Shown one piece after another: positions 54,401 through 62,408 of a stretch of DNA of 64,000 bases (positions are counted from its first letter, which is position 1; each line of letters starts with the position of its first letter). This stretch comes from Bacteroidaceae bacterium (GTDB taxonomy: Bacteria > Bacteroidota > Bacteroidia > Bacteroidales > Bacteroidaceae): positions 1 to 64,000 of the forward strand of contig JAGCYD010000047.1 of assembly GCA_017960985.1 (NCBI GenBank), read 5' to 3'. A model generated the notes under the pieces. That model was not told the origin of the DNA. It saw nothing but the letters and a program-made list of their open reading frames with translations, and did not search any database. A program made the position numbers and the translations under genes.

Positions 54401-54537
54401 ATATGGACGATGTACCGACACTCGTACGCATGCTGCTGGGCAAGGAGACAAAGAACGATGCGGCAGACATAGACGGAGACCATTCCGTAACCCTCAAAGA
54501 TGTGACATCACTTGTCAATCTCATCTTAGGCAGATAA
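51454..54537 (+). CDS. PL11-type rhamnogalacturonan lyase with dockerin-like tail
   Basis: A 1027-residue secreted enzyme. Signal peptide (1-22); an N-terminal fibronectin-like part (about 25-115); then a PL11-type eight-bladed propeller (about 135-670) with many Ca-binding DxDGDG loops (GDLDGDGEMEVV, VDLDGDGKCEF, ADLDGDGKDEVMYG) and GDWREEIIMPSAD. A beta-sandwich region follows (about 680-965). The last 60 residues are two dockerin-like calcium repeats (GDINVDGVVDMDD and ADIDGDHSVTLKD). It should cut rhamnogalacturonan I backbone. No cohesin is seen, so the tail may simply be an attachment module. Confidence 0.85.
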   Translation: MRNRNSLLLLLFLLLSSGTILAQTQRALWGSINGTKNASLGDYQQYTGKVLISWRMLPEDNADTGFDLYRRQGTGEETKIASGIKGRTNYQDTSASGSTDNYYRLTYANQSATLATYTLPAAQVSGGLPYISIPLRGTTDVTSYSDLIYQANDCSVGDLDGDGEMEVVVKRLLTVLNSDGGVISDGTGAGDSDTRARHTIIWDAYKLDGTFLWRVKSGPNIILGNSSNFAVVDLDGDGKCEFVTKTGEGTVFGDGTEIGDTDNDGVTDYRSRWPAGHYTGDGPNGYGGPEFFSVVDGTTGRELARANFIARGPEGQTPAQWAANWEANDWAWDPRTSKYAWKLANSLRVGAASFDGQTNQIFLGRGVYGRTIVEGWKYANGTLTRMWKLDTSTSGGNNKDGKPNSAYAGQGNHSFNVADLDGDGKDEVMYGSCAFDNDGTGLWSTGLGHGDANHVGKFLPDREGLQVFHCLENGKTQIALHDAATGATIWEKVAAEDNDMGRCMVADIDPNSPGCEFWMYGNWVYDQNGNDLGYNCASANMGIWFDGTLTRQLIDGDKIDGSLGRTFTLYRYNMSYNNGSKKNPGFVGDFLGDWREEIIMPSADKVTDLKIFTTWYPSDHMFPWLMTDHTYLMSCINENVGYNQPTNLGYYLGTDLTSDAEAWEAAGCPNVSTWGAKPAAGTYYLYNVEAQQFITSGHWWGTHAALDDDGMALTLAGSGDTYTLSTTVAFSGRYLGSDLYMDNKTAAEWTFEKVEGSDLTYTVRLGSDYLTYIGNNNVATTTTPTTEASHWQLIRYNQLVSRLSTATPQNPIDASFYMTNARVRRGWPKAISGTDLSDFGDFNTNSEGLYAGGVAAYGQWHKTFDNYQELENLPNGVYQIWVKGFYRENADYPEIPYLYANEIRAPLKKMGNIGTENAKQAAKALRDDTYLIGPITTMVTNNSLRIGVKSDADIDWATFRQFTIHYLGSSWACGDINVDGVVDMDDVPTLVRMLLGKETKNDAADIDGDHSVTLKDVTSLVNLILGR

Positions 54538-54792
54538 CAGAACCACCCTTTTCCGCAGCCTTATCACTACTGACACTAAGGCCAAAGACAGCTTAGTTTC
54601 TCTGTTACCTATATATTCTTATTGCCACAAGACCCAAGTCTTTTGCATGTAAGACGCGCGTCTTTCGTTTATAAGATGCGCGTCTTGCACGGGTAACGAT
54701 ACTTCGCTACTGCCGCAAGCATACTACACCCCAGCCGCAAAGCCAGTATCGTTGACCTCCGAACTCACAGTTTGGAATCGAGGTTACACAGA
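54538..54792. other. Intergenic region between PL11 and GH2 genes
   Basis: 255 bp between convergent genes. It contains the 22-bp period array at 54629-54753; no gene and no ordinary terminator are seen. Confidence 0.7.
54629..54753. repeat. Array of 14-bp palindromes with exact 22-bp period
   Basis: AAGACCCAAGTCTT at 54629, AAGACGCGCGTCTT at 54651, AAGATGCGCGTCTT at 54673, with unrelated 8-bp spacers. The 22-bp phase continues in GCCGCAA words at 54712 and 54734. An outer pair AACGATACT (54695) and AGTATCGTT (54745) closes the region. Confidence 0.85.
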
Positions 54793-57700
54793 CTACTCTG
54801 GAAGATGATGGGAACTTTCTATGAATTCTATCTCTACAATGCGTAATTCGTTCTTCGTATCACCACCATTTTTGACCTTAAACAGATCAAGTTCACCGGC
54901 AGCAGGCTCTGTCACCTCAACAATACCGCCAAAAGCATCTTCGTCTTTCCCAGCACCCTTAAGACGGATGGTAATCTCATCGGTTTCAACATGTTTGATG
55001 GGCTTTAAGTGAATGTAACCGAGGCTTCGCTCGGTATCACCGCTCCAAATGAGGGTCTTGCCTGCATATATCTCAAGAGGATAGCTGCGTAAGCGCCAGC
55101 CAGTGAGTTTGAGACAGATGTCATCAATAATGGATTGTCGTTCGAGCTTGTAAACAATCCAAGCAGTAGAAAGGCGACCATCGTTCTTCCACTCCGAAAG
55201 TTCATTGTCATCATAACTGCGGAAGGTGTGTTCGGAGTCGTAACCAGCTTTGGCGGAAATGATTTGTACCCCATGTGCTTGCTGGGAATAGGAAGGAGTG
55301 GACGGAGTCTCACCACGATTCAAGCGGCTCTTAAGGGTAAGTTGGGGAACAAATTCTTCACTCTTCACTCTTTCACTAACCACTTTTATTTCTACAGGAG
55401 CCAGCCTTTCTGCATGAGCAGTAAGATGTATTTCACCAGCATTGGTGGTAGTACGAACAAGTACACGATTGACGCCACACTCCACGGGGAGGGACATAGC
55501 ACCAACATAATTATCCGAGATATTCTTCGTGGCAGCCGCATCAAGAAGCCCCTCGGGGCGATTGTCATCAGGCAGCTGGAGAGCTTGATTGTTTCGGGCA
55601 GCAATACCGCCAATCCATGTTGCTTCGCCCTGCAACTCAAAATGAATCATTCGGTCGTCAAGCGGACAACGATGCCCTTCTTTGTCCAGTACCTCTACTT
55701 GAAAGAGTACCATATCGGCACCGTCGGCTTTTGTCCCCTCTGGGTTCTCAATAGCCGTCAGTTTCAGTTGATGGGGTTCACCCGCAGTCTCCACTTTGTA
55801 ACGACTACCATCAGAACCCACAGCTTCGAGTGTACCTGGCTCAAAAGTAACATCCTCGAAAGTAAAGAGATAGCGGTAGTGTTGTTTACCCATGCCCAAA
55901 GAACGGCCATTCAGGAACAATTCTACTGCATTGGCTGTGGAGACAATATAAACAGGTTTCCTTGTCCCCCTTTCGTATGTCCAATGTCCTATGATGTAAG
56001 TCTGGGGAGTCTCGGGTTCCACCCATCCGTTCCACATCACCTGGTGAACGAAAAAGGCATCTTTGGGGATACGCATAGCATCAGTTACACCGCTTGTACG
56101 GTAATTCGATTCACCGCGATGATGAGTATTGGTGTCGGAAAAAATAATCTTCACACCACCAGACGAGACACGAGAGCCAGTACCCGGACGCTCACGCCAA
56201 TAATCATACCATCTGCGTACCATTTCAACAGCAAACTGATCCATGTTGTGGTTGTAGGCAGGAGCAGGGGCGCCACGATAAAATGGTCCATCACCCTCTT
56301 TATGAAAAGGATAACTATATTCATCCCAATATCTCCGTAAACCTTCATCGCGACAATATTCCATGGCCCACATCGGATGTTTATTGCTCTTGTTAATATA
56401 CAACATCTCACCACCATACTCTGCTTCGTCTATGTCCAGCATCTCGCGACTACCGATAGCGCGTCCGCCATACGGATCAAACCTGTCGCGAATAGCTTTC
56501 ATTTCCGACATGTGGTCGCTGCTGATGCTTTCGTTTCCACATTCGTAGAAAAGAATCGAAGGATTATTACGATTATAAATAATGGCATCGCGCATCAGCT
56601 CAGTGCGTTGTAACCAATAGGCGCCCTCCACATCCCTTTCAGCATCACCAGCGGGCATAGCCTGAATAAGCCCTACACGGTCGCACGACTCGATATCCTG
56701 CTTCCACGGCGTGACATGCATCCAGCGTACAAGATTACCACCTGACTCCACCATCAGACCGTTCGAATAGTCGCTAAGCCAGGCAGGGATACTCAATCCT
56801 ACTCCCGGCCACTCATTTGAGGTACGCTGAGCATAGCCATGCACCATCAGGACACGATCATTCAGCCAGATTTTACCATTCTTAAATCCCGTCTTGCGAA
56901 AACCCGTTCGGGTGATTACTTTATCGTTTTTAATATTTAATCTTTCATTTTTAATTTCTGTAACAATAGTGTACAGATACCCATAGCCCCACGACCAGAA
57001 GTGCAAACCTTCAACCATTTTCTGAGCCTCCACCGTGCGCGTTTCATTCGGCTGCATAGTGACGGGGGCACTATGAAAATTTGCCACTATCTTGCCCTCT
57101 GCATCTAACACTTGAACATCATATATAAAGGTATGTGCCTGCGTGTCCTCGTTTCTCACCTCCGACTCGGCATGAACAACTGCCTTGTGACCAGCGATAT
57201 CGAAGTCTGTAGCATAAATATAGGTTCCCGTTGTTCCGAGACTTGAGTAGAGAGGCAGTGTCTGATAGAGTCTATCTGTCACATGTAACCACACATTTTT
57301 CGGAATACCACCATAGTTGGCATTGAAGTTTTTATCATTCCACTGATAGCGGCTATTATGCTTCCGAGAACGGAACATCCAATCATTGTCACAACGCACG
57401 GCCAACACATTCTTGCCCTCCTTTATGTAAGGTGTCAGGTCAAAGCCAAAAGCCATAACACCATTTTCGCTGAAACCTATATGATGACCATTCAACCAAA
57501 CATCCGCCCCTTGACGAACGCCCTCAAACTCGATAAAAACCTTACCCTGTACATTTCTTTTAGTCAGCGAAAAAATCTTGCGATACCAGCACACGGTGTC
57601 CGTCAGTTCTATAATATCCTTGCGGAAAGCCTCATCTCCATTGAAAGCGTAAGGCAGCGTCACCTTTTGCCATTGACTATCGTCAAACATTAGTTCTACA

Positions 57701-57828
57701 GCCTTAGGCTCATCACCTATACACAACCGCCAATCGGCATTGAAGTTGATTTTTTCCCGCTCAAACGCTTTTATCGTCAAGAGGGAGAACAATAAAATAA
57801 AAAATATCGCTATCCGTTGAATCTTCAT
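54793..57828 (-). CDS. GH2 glycoside hydrolase, probable beta-galactosidase
   Basis: A 1011-residue secreted enzyme of family GH2. Signal peptide (1-21); galactose-binding-like domain (about 25-190; GADVWLNGHHIGFSENG); immunoglobulin-like domain; TIM barrel (about 310-560) with the acid/base E433 in YECGNES; then extra beta domains and a discoidin-like C-terminus (about 850-1000). It has two in-frame 7-bp repeat inserts, at about residues 290-301 (EIKNERLNIKND) and 816-825 (SERVKSEEF). Together with the PL11 genes it probably trims pectin side chains; the sugar specificity is inferred. Confidence 0.88.
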   Translation of the reverse strand: MKIQRIAIFFILLFSLLTIKAFEREKINFNADWRLCIGDEPKAVELMFDDSQWQKVTLPYAFNGDEAFRKDIIELTDTVCWYRKIFSLTKRNVQGKVFIEFEGVRQGADVWLNGHHIGFSENGVMAFGFDLTPYIKEGKNVLAVRCDNDWMFRSRKHNSRYQWNDKNFNANYGGIPKNVWLHVTDRLYQTLPLYSSLGTTGTYIYATDFDIAGHKAVVHAESEVRNEDTQAHTFIYDVQVLDAEGKIVANFHSAPVTMQPNETRTVEAQKMVEGLHFWSWGYGYLYTIVTEIKNERLNIKNDKVITRTGFRKTGFKNGKIWLNDRVLMVHGYAQRTSNEWPGVGLSIPAWLSDYSNGLMVESGGNLVRWMHVTPWKQDIESCDRVGLIQAMPAGDAERDVEGAYWLQRTELMRDAIIYNRNNPSILFYECGNESISSDHMSEMKAIRDRFDPYGGRAIGSREMLDIDEAEYGGEMLYINKSNKHPMWAMEYCRDEGLRRYWDEYSYPFHKEGDGPFYRGAPAPAYNHNMDQFAVEMVRRWYDYWRERPGTGSRVSSGGVKIIFSDTNTHHRGESNYRTSGVTDAMRIPKDAFFVHQVMWNGWVEPETPQTYIIGHWTYERGTRKPVYIVSTANAVELFLNGRSLGMGKQHYRYLFTFEDVTFEPGTLEAVGSDGSRYKVETAGEPHQLKLTAIENPEGTKADGADMVLFQVEVLDKEGHRCPLDDRMIHFELQGEATWIGGIAARNNQALQLPDDNRPEGLLDAAATKNISDNYVGAMSLPVECGVNRVLVRTTTNAGEIHLTAHAERLAPVEIKVVSERVKSEEFVPQLTLKSRLNRGETPSTPSYSQQAHGVQIISAKAGYDSEHTFRSYDDNELSEWKNDGRLSTAWIVYKLERQSIIDDICLKLTGWRLRSYPLEIYAGKTLIWSGDTERSLGYIHLKPIKHVETDEITIRLKGAGKDEDAFGGIVEVTEPAAGELDLFKVKNGGDTKNELRIVEIEFIESSHHLPE
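55350..55384. repeat. Heptanucleotide repeat run inside the GH2 gene (a)
   Basis: CAAATTC, TTCACTC, TTCACTC, TTTCACT, AACCACT; coded on the minus strand as VVSERVKSEEF. Confidence 0.75.
56927..56961. repeat. Heptanucleotide repeat run inside the GH2 gene (b)
   Basis: TTTTTAA, TATTTAA, TCTTTCA, TTTTTAA, TTTCTGT; coded as EIKNERLNIKND. Confidence 0.8.
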
Positions 57829-57837
57829 CGTAATCTC

Positions 57838-60800
57838 TTATTTCACCAAAAACTTCTTTCCGTTAATAATATATACTCCCTTTCTAAGAGTTGAGCCCTT
57901 TCGACCGCTTAAATCATAGATATTTGCACTACTTCGTGCTCCTTCATTTTTCACTTCTTCAATTCCCGTCGGATCGCCCACAATACGGATAATACCATCA
58001 GAAGTTAATTGGCTATAATCCCAAAGATAGCCTTCGCGAGGGATAGCGGGTTCGAATGTAGGCGTACCAGAGAGTGTGATTCCTCCATCACAAGTAAATA
58101 CTTTATAGTCAGTGTCTGGTTCCCAATCATAAGTCTGGCGTTCCATTTGGAATACGGGGCTGACCAAGGTTATCTTACCTTCCACATTGAATTTATCGAT
58201 TGTACTGGTTGCTCCTGTACCTCGCCCACGAACACGAATCATCCCTCCGCTTTTTACACTGAGATTACCTGTCAAAGAGAGTGTTCCTATAGCCGTGCCC
58301 GTGGCTTTTCCAGTCGCCAAGATACCGTTCTTATTCACCGTTACGGCTGCAGTCTTTCCTGTTCCGCACAGAGTTCCTCCTGCATTAACGGTAATGAGTG
58401 CCGTAGTGGTGGCGGTAGTGTTTTCCACACTTAATATTCCTGCATATATGTTTATTTTGGCTTCGCTTTGGCCAGTCAATGTAAGTGCACCATCACCATA
58501 TTTATTCAAAGTGGCAGAGGAAAGAAACTTTCCTGCAAAAGTGGTTTTTGTATTAAGATAGCCCACATTCCAAATGCCTGTCCCAAAAGATGCATCAGCA
58601 GCCGTTCCCTTCAGGGCTCCTATCTTGTGTGTAAAACTAGACTCGGTTCCCGAGGCACTTTTTACACCTACTACATACACACCTGCATCGGGTTGAAAAA
58701 TACCATTTGAGAGATCCATGGCTGTCGTTAGCCGAAATTGCCCCGAGGTTACCTCCACCGTTCCTTCAAATTGCGACATATTAGTTGATACATCACCGCG
58801 CACATAAGGAAAATTTATCTTCAATGTTCCTTTGCCCAAGAGCTGGCCTTGCACATTACAGCGTTGGCCACCATTAATAGTTAGCGACTTTCCCTGTTTG
58901 ATGGTAATAATGTTTTTCAGGGCAGGTACGGCACTGGTACTATTATTATTGAATATGGTAATTGTAGCATTTCCTGTCACATCAATGGAGGATGTGGGCA
59001 TACCAAATGTGGTATTCCATGCACCCATAGCGAGAGTACCAGCATTGAGTTCTGTAGATTTCCAAGCGTTATTTCCTGCATAAGTAATATTAAGTTGTCC
59101 ACTACCTTTTTTCACCAATCTTCCATCCCCTTGGATTATGCCCTTAAGAGCAGTTACGCCACTCGTAATCTGTATAGTGGCAGTATCGTTAAGGCAGAGG
59201 CCGCGATTGGTCGCGGTGTTGGAGTTGTTGACAATGAGCGTGGCTTTGCCTATCTGCCAATTATCCGGTTCAGCGGTTGCCGCTCCAATGCTACTGGGTA
59301 ATCCACCATCTGCCAATTCGGTGACGATAATACTGCCGCTATTGATAATTGTCTTTCCCGTGTAATCGCTATTCGTGATATTAAATGTTACACGCCCATT
59401 ACCATCCTTTACAATATCACCTGAACCTGTAAATCCGCCTGTTCCATTAACGGATATGTTTTTGGTTTCATTTTCAAATGTCACCTGGCTTACAGGCATC
59501 AATTCGTCGACTTGGATAGTGGCCTTCACGGCATCGTCGCCGATGATGACTCCATCCTCGCCTACAAACTCCGTACTTTCGCCATTCAAAGTAAAATTAG
59601 CTGTCAAGTAGTCCCATTGGTTGCTCTCGGCACCCGTCCACCGAACTTCTTGGGCTGCATCGCGCTGAGCATTGATGACAAGCCAAATAGCCTGCTCCTC
59701 ATTTCTAATAGAGTAAGAAAGTCCTATTAACCCATGTACGGAGATCTTCGACATATCGCCTAAAAACTCCCCTGTGTATGACATCAATTTATAGCGAGCA
59801 GGCTGTGGTTTGACTACATCGGGTACAATTGTGAAGATAAGTTGCCCATCTGTAGTAATAGCCAGATCTCCTTCTACCTTTACCAAATCGGCGGAAGCAG
59901 TGGCGTCTTTTATGTCAGCCTCTACAAACAGACGCTTGTTGATGGTGAGTCCCTGCTTCAATGTGATGACTCCAAGATCTCCGACCTCGCCTCCAGGCAT
60001 CAGTCGGCAACCCTCGTTATTTAGAGCACCTTCCACTTTTAGTTCTCCCATCACAACAGCATCCCCTGCCAATGTCCCCCGGGCACGCAAATCTACATCA
60101 CCCAAGATGGTGTTGTTCACTTCGAGTACTCCTTCGGATATAAATGTACCACCCGTATGGAGCAACGGCGTATTGACAACAAATCGTCCCTGCAGACTCT
60201 TCCACAATTGCAGATTACCCTCCACACTGCCTGTTCCGCTTAGCGTAATGCTTTGCTCTCGCACAGGCATCGCATAAATGACGGACGGAGAGAATGCGTT
60301 ATTAATTGTAAATATGTCGCCCTGATAGGTTAAATCAAAAAGCACGCTCCTACCGTTAGCGTAAGAGGCTGGAGCCGAGCGGTCGTAGGTCACATATTGC
60401 CCGTCAGACTGCGCCACGAGGTCTGTCACCATACAAGGTGGCAACTGGGGACGCGGCATGTCGAAACCCAAATAGAAACCCGGGTTAGGACTCTGGTAAT
60501 AGCCTTTCGTGGAGCAGTCGCCGCGATAGTGTGGGTCTTGTTGCAGACAATAAATAAAATCCACATCTGAGGTGTAGTCGGTGGATACGCCTATGAAGCC
60601 CACTGTCACACCATTCTCTTTGTGCAACAGAATCATCTCCTCGCGCCAGTCACCAATAATGTCTCCCCAAAAAGCAGCACGCTTGGCATAGACAGTAACA
60701 TAGCGGTAACCACTTATTTTAGCAAATTCCACTTCACGCCCCTTGAAGAAGTCCTGTACATATACATTGTAGTGACTGTCGCTGGTCTGTACGACCTCGC

Positions 60801-62298
60801 GATCCAGTTCGTTATCCCACCAAATTCCCTCGCAGGGATACTGATTCCCGTACTCCGTGATAAGGTTACCTTGCGCATCATATACCTTACCATCCATCGT
60901 GGACCACATTTCCCACCCTAAATGATTCTTGTCAATGTCTATGCACTCGCCGCGACCGATATCACCTACTGCCGAAAGATACCATTTCTTGATGAACTCA
61001 CCCGTGCGAGCATCGTAGAGCACTTGCCCCAACATGTCAGGGGCATACTGCTGTATGGCAAAAGTTTCCAGCCCTGGACGCTCGGGATCGATATCCGAGG
61101 TGCGGAAGCGGTCTCCGTGGCTGATGCCCGTGTTGAAGAGCACGGAACCGTCATGGTTCATCGTATAGCCACCCACGATCATCTCGTCCCTGCCGTCACC
61201 GTCCACATCGCCCACACGTATCTGGTGAAAAGCCGGAGCCCCAGTCGGCGTGTTGAAGAGTTCCTTCAACTCGCCCGCCTTGCCGCTGCTGAAATCGTAA
61301 GCTACGCCCAAGTTGTAGTAATGATGGTCACCGCCCGTACCGCGCATGTGCCACTCCATGACCACGGCAGGATGCACGCCATCGTGGTAAAACACACCCA
61401 TGTGACCCACATGCTTGTTGTATTCATCGCCCATCAGCGATGCCCGGTTAGTACGATTGTAGTGCTGATTGTAACTCTGTTCGATGCTGGACTTCTCGCG
61501 TCCTGTCATGCCGTCGATGACAGAAATATAGCGTGGAGCGTTGCGCGTATTCTGAGTTTCATAGTTGATAATGCCGTCACCGTCCGTGTCGCCCGTCACC
61601 CCACCGTTTACATAAAGGCCGAATGTATTTGCCTCAGCATCCCAGAACTGCGTGCCGTCCGATGACTGGATGATGACATCGCCTCGTCCATCGCAGTCCA
61701 TGTCAGCAACGGTAATCATGTCATCCTGACCAGCGCAGCTCAGTTCATTCGGTCCTAATTTCACGGTCCAAAGATGCTCGCCCGTACGGAGATAGCCTTC
61801 CACATAACAGTCCAGCCCATTGGAGTTCCTTACGCGGTTCACCACATAATCCATCTCCCCGTTACCGTCTAAGTCGATAGGCCAAACATAAGCCGTATTG
61901 AAGTCTGCCGACTGTAGAGGTGAGCCACCTTCCTCGAAATTGATGTCAACGAAGATATTGCGCATGTCGTAACTCTTCACCTCAAAGGGCACGCTTTTGG
62001 TTTGTTCTTCGCCCCCACTGGTGACCAAACTGACAGTAACTTTTGCCCCAATGGGTACTACTTCTGATGTAGTTTTCCAATAGGTGTGCGTCGTACTTTC
62101 AACCTTAGTTTCATTTACATATACATTGTAAATGGCATCTTCAGGCTCTTGTGCCAGCCGTCGCCATGTCACAGTCACACTGCCATTGTTATTCACTGCT
62201 ACTACTCCACGCCCTAACTGTTGCTGCAAACGCTGGGCGGTCATCATTTGTGGCAGCATTATCATGCCTGCCATAAGGAGGATTTTGAGAATCTTCAT
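57838..62298 (-). CDS. PL11-type lyase fused to beta-solenoid and sorting tail
   Basis: A 1486-residue secreted protein. Signal peptide (1-21); fibronectin-like start; PL11-type propeller (about 110-640) with GDVDGDGRDEMIVGG, DGDGIINYE and GDWREEMILLHKENG; then a long repeat region (about 700-1420) of autotransporter-associated beta strands (NGSGDIVKDGNG-like, GKTIINSGSIIV, LNKYGDGALTLTG), forming a beta-solenoid. The C-terminus IYDLSGRKG, then RKGVYIINGKKFLVK, matches the type IX sorting tails of this phylum. It is 9 bp upstream of GH2 and first of the operon. A weak 7-bp repeat run encodes EEVKNEG near the end. Confidence 0.85.
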   Translation of the reverse strand: MKILKILLMAGMIMLPQMMTAQRLQQQLGRGVVAVNNNGSVTVTWRRLAQEPEDAIYNVYVNETKVESTTHTYWKTTSEVVPIGAKVTVSLVTSGGEEQTKSVPFEVKSYDMRNIFVDINFEEGGSPLQSADFNTAYVWPIDLDGNGEMDYVVNRVRNSNGLDCYVEGYLRTGEHLWTVKLGPNELSCAGQDDMITVADMDCDGRGDVIIQSSDGTQFWDAEANTFGLYVNGGVTGDTDGDGIINYETQNTRNAPRYISVIDGMTGREKSSIEQSYNQHYNRTNRASLMGDEYNKHVGHMGVFYHDGVHPAVVMEWHMRGTGGDHHYYNLGVAYDFSSGKAGELKELFNTPTGAPAFHQIRVGDVDGDGRDEMIVGGYTMNHDGSVLFNTGISHGDRFRTSDIDPERPGLETFAIQQYAPDMLGQVLYDARTGEFIKKWYLSAVGDIGRGECIDIDKNHLGWEMWSTMDGKVYDAQGNLITEYGNQYPCEGIWWDNELDREVVQTSDSHYNVYVQDFFKGREVEFAKISGYRYVTVYAKRAAFWGDIIGDWREEMILLHKENGVTVGFIGVSTDYTSDVDFIYCLQQDPHYRGDCSTKGYYQSPNPGFYLGFDMPRPQLPPCMVTDLVAQSDGQYVTYDRSAPASYANGRSVLFDLTYQGDIFTINNAFSPSVIYAMPVREQSITLSGTGSVEGNLQLWKSLQGRFVVNTPLLHTGGTFISEGVLEVNNTILGDVDLRARGTLAGDAVVMGELKVEGALNNEGCRLMPGGEVGDLGVITLKQGLTINKRLFVEADIKDATASADLVKVEGDLAITTDGQLIFTIVPDVVKPQPARYKLMSYTGEFLGDMSKISVHGLIGLSYSIRNEEQAIWLVINAQRDAAQEVRWTGAESNQWDYLTANFTLNGESTEFVGEDGVIIGDDAVKATIQVDELMPVSQVTFENETKNISVNGTGGFTGSGDIVKDGNGRVTFNITNSDYTGKTIINSGSIIVTELADGGLPSSIGAATAEPDNWQIGKATLIVNNSNTATNRGLCLNDTATIQITSGVTALKGIIQGDGRLVKKGSGQLNITYAGNNAWKSTELNAGTLAMGAWNTTFGMPTSSIDVTGNATITIFNNNSTSAVPALKNIITIKQGKSLTINGGQRCNVQGQLLGKGTLKINFPYVRGDVSTNMSQFEGTVEVTSGQFRLTTAMDLSNGIFQPDAGVYVVGVKSASGTESSFTHKIGALKGTAADASFGTGIWNVGYLNTKTTFAGKFLSSATLNKYGDGALTLTGQSEAKINIYAGILSVENTTATTTALITVNAGGTLCGTGKTAAVTVNKNGILATGKATGTAIGTLSLTGNLSVKSGGMIRVRGRGTGATSTIDKFNVEGKITLVSPVFQMERQTYDWEPDTDYKVFTCDGGITLSGTPTFEPAIPREGYLWDYSQLTSDGIIRIVGDPTGIEEVKNEGARSSANIYDLSGRKGSTLRKGVYIINGKKFLVK
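57938..57965. repeat. Weak heptanucleotide run in the sorting-tail linker
   Basis: GCTCCTT, CATTTTT, CACTTCT, TCAATTC; coded as EEVKNEGA just before the tail. Confidence 0.4.
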
Positions 62299-62408
62299 TT
62301 AGACACCATTGTTAAGTTAAAAATCTAACAGCAAAGGTCTCAAGAAAATACGATTCTCCCTTAAAATGTTGTCGCAGATAATACGAAAATCGTTGCAAAT
62401 TTCCTGCG

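Noticed and set aside
51454..54537. A cellulosome because of the dockerin-like tail
   Set aside because: No cohesin, scaffoldin or second dockerin protein is in the window, and such tails are common on secreted proteins of this phylum.
51454..62298. A standard polysaccharide utilisation locus
   Set aside because: No SusC/SusD pair is in the visible part; the block can only be called a glycanase cluster with an adjacent regulator unless more lies beyond the right edge.
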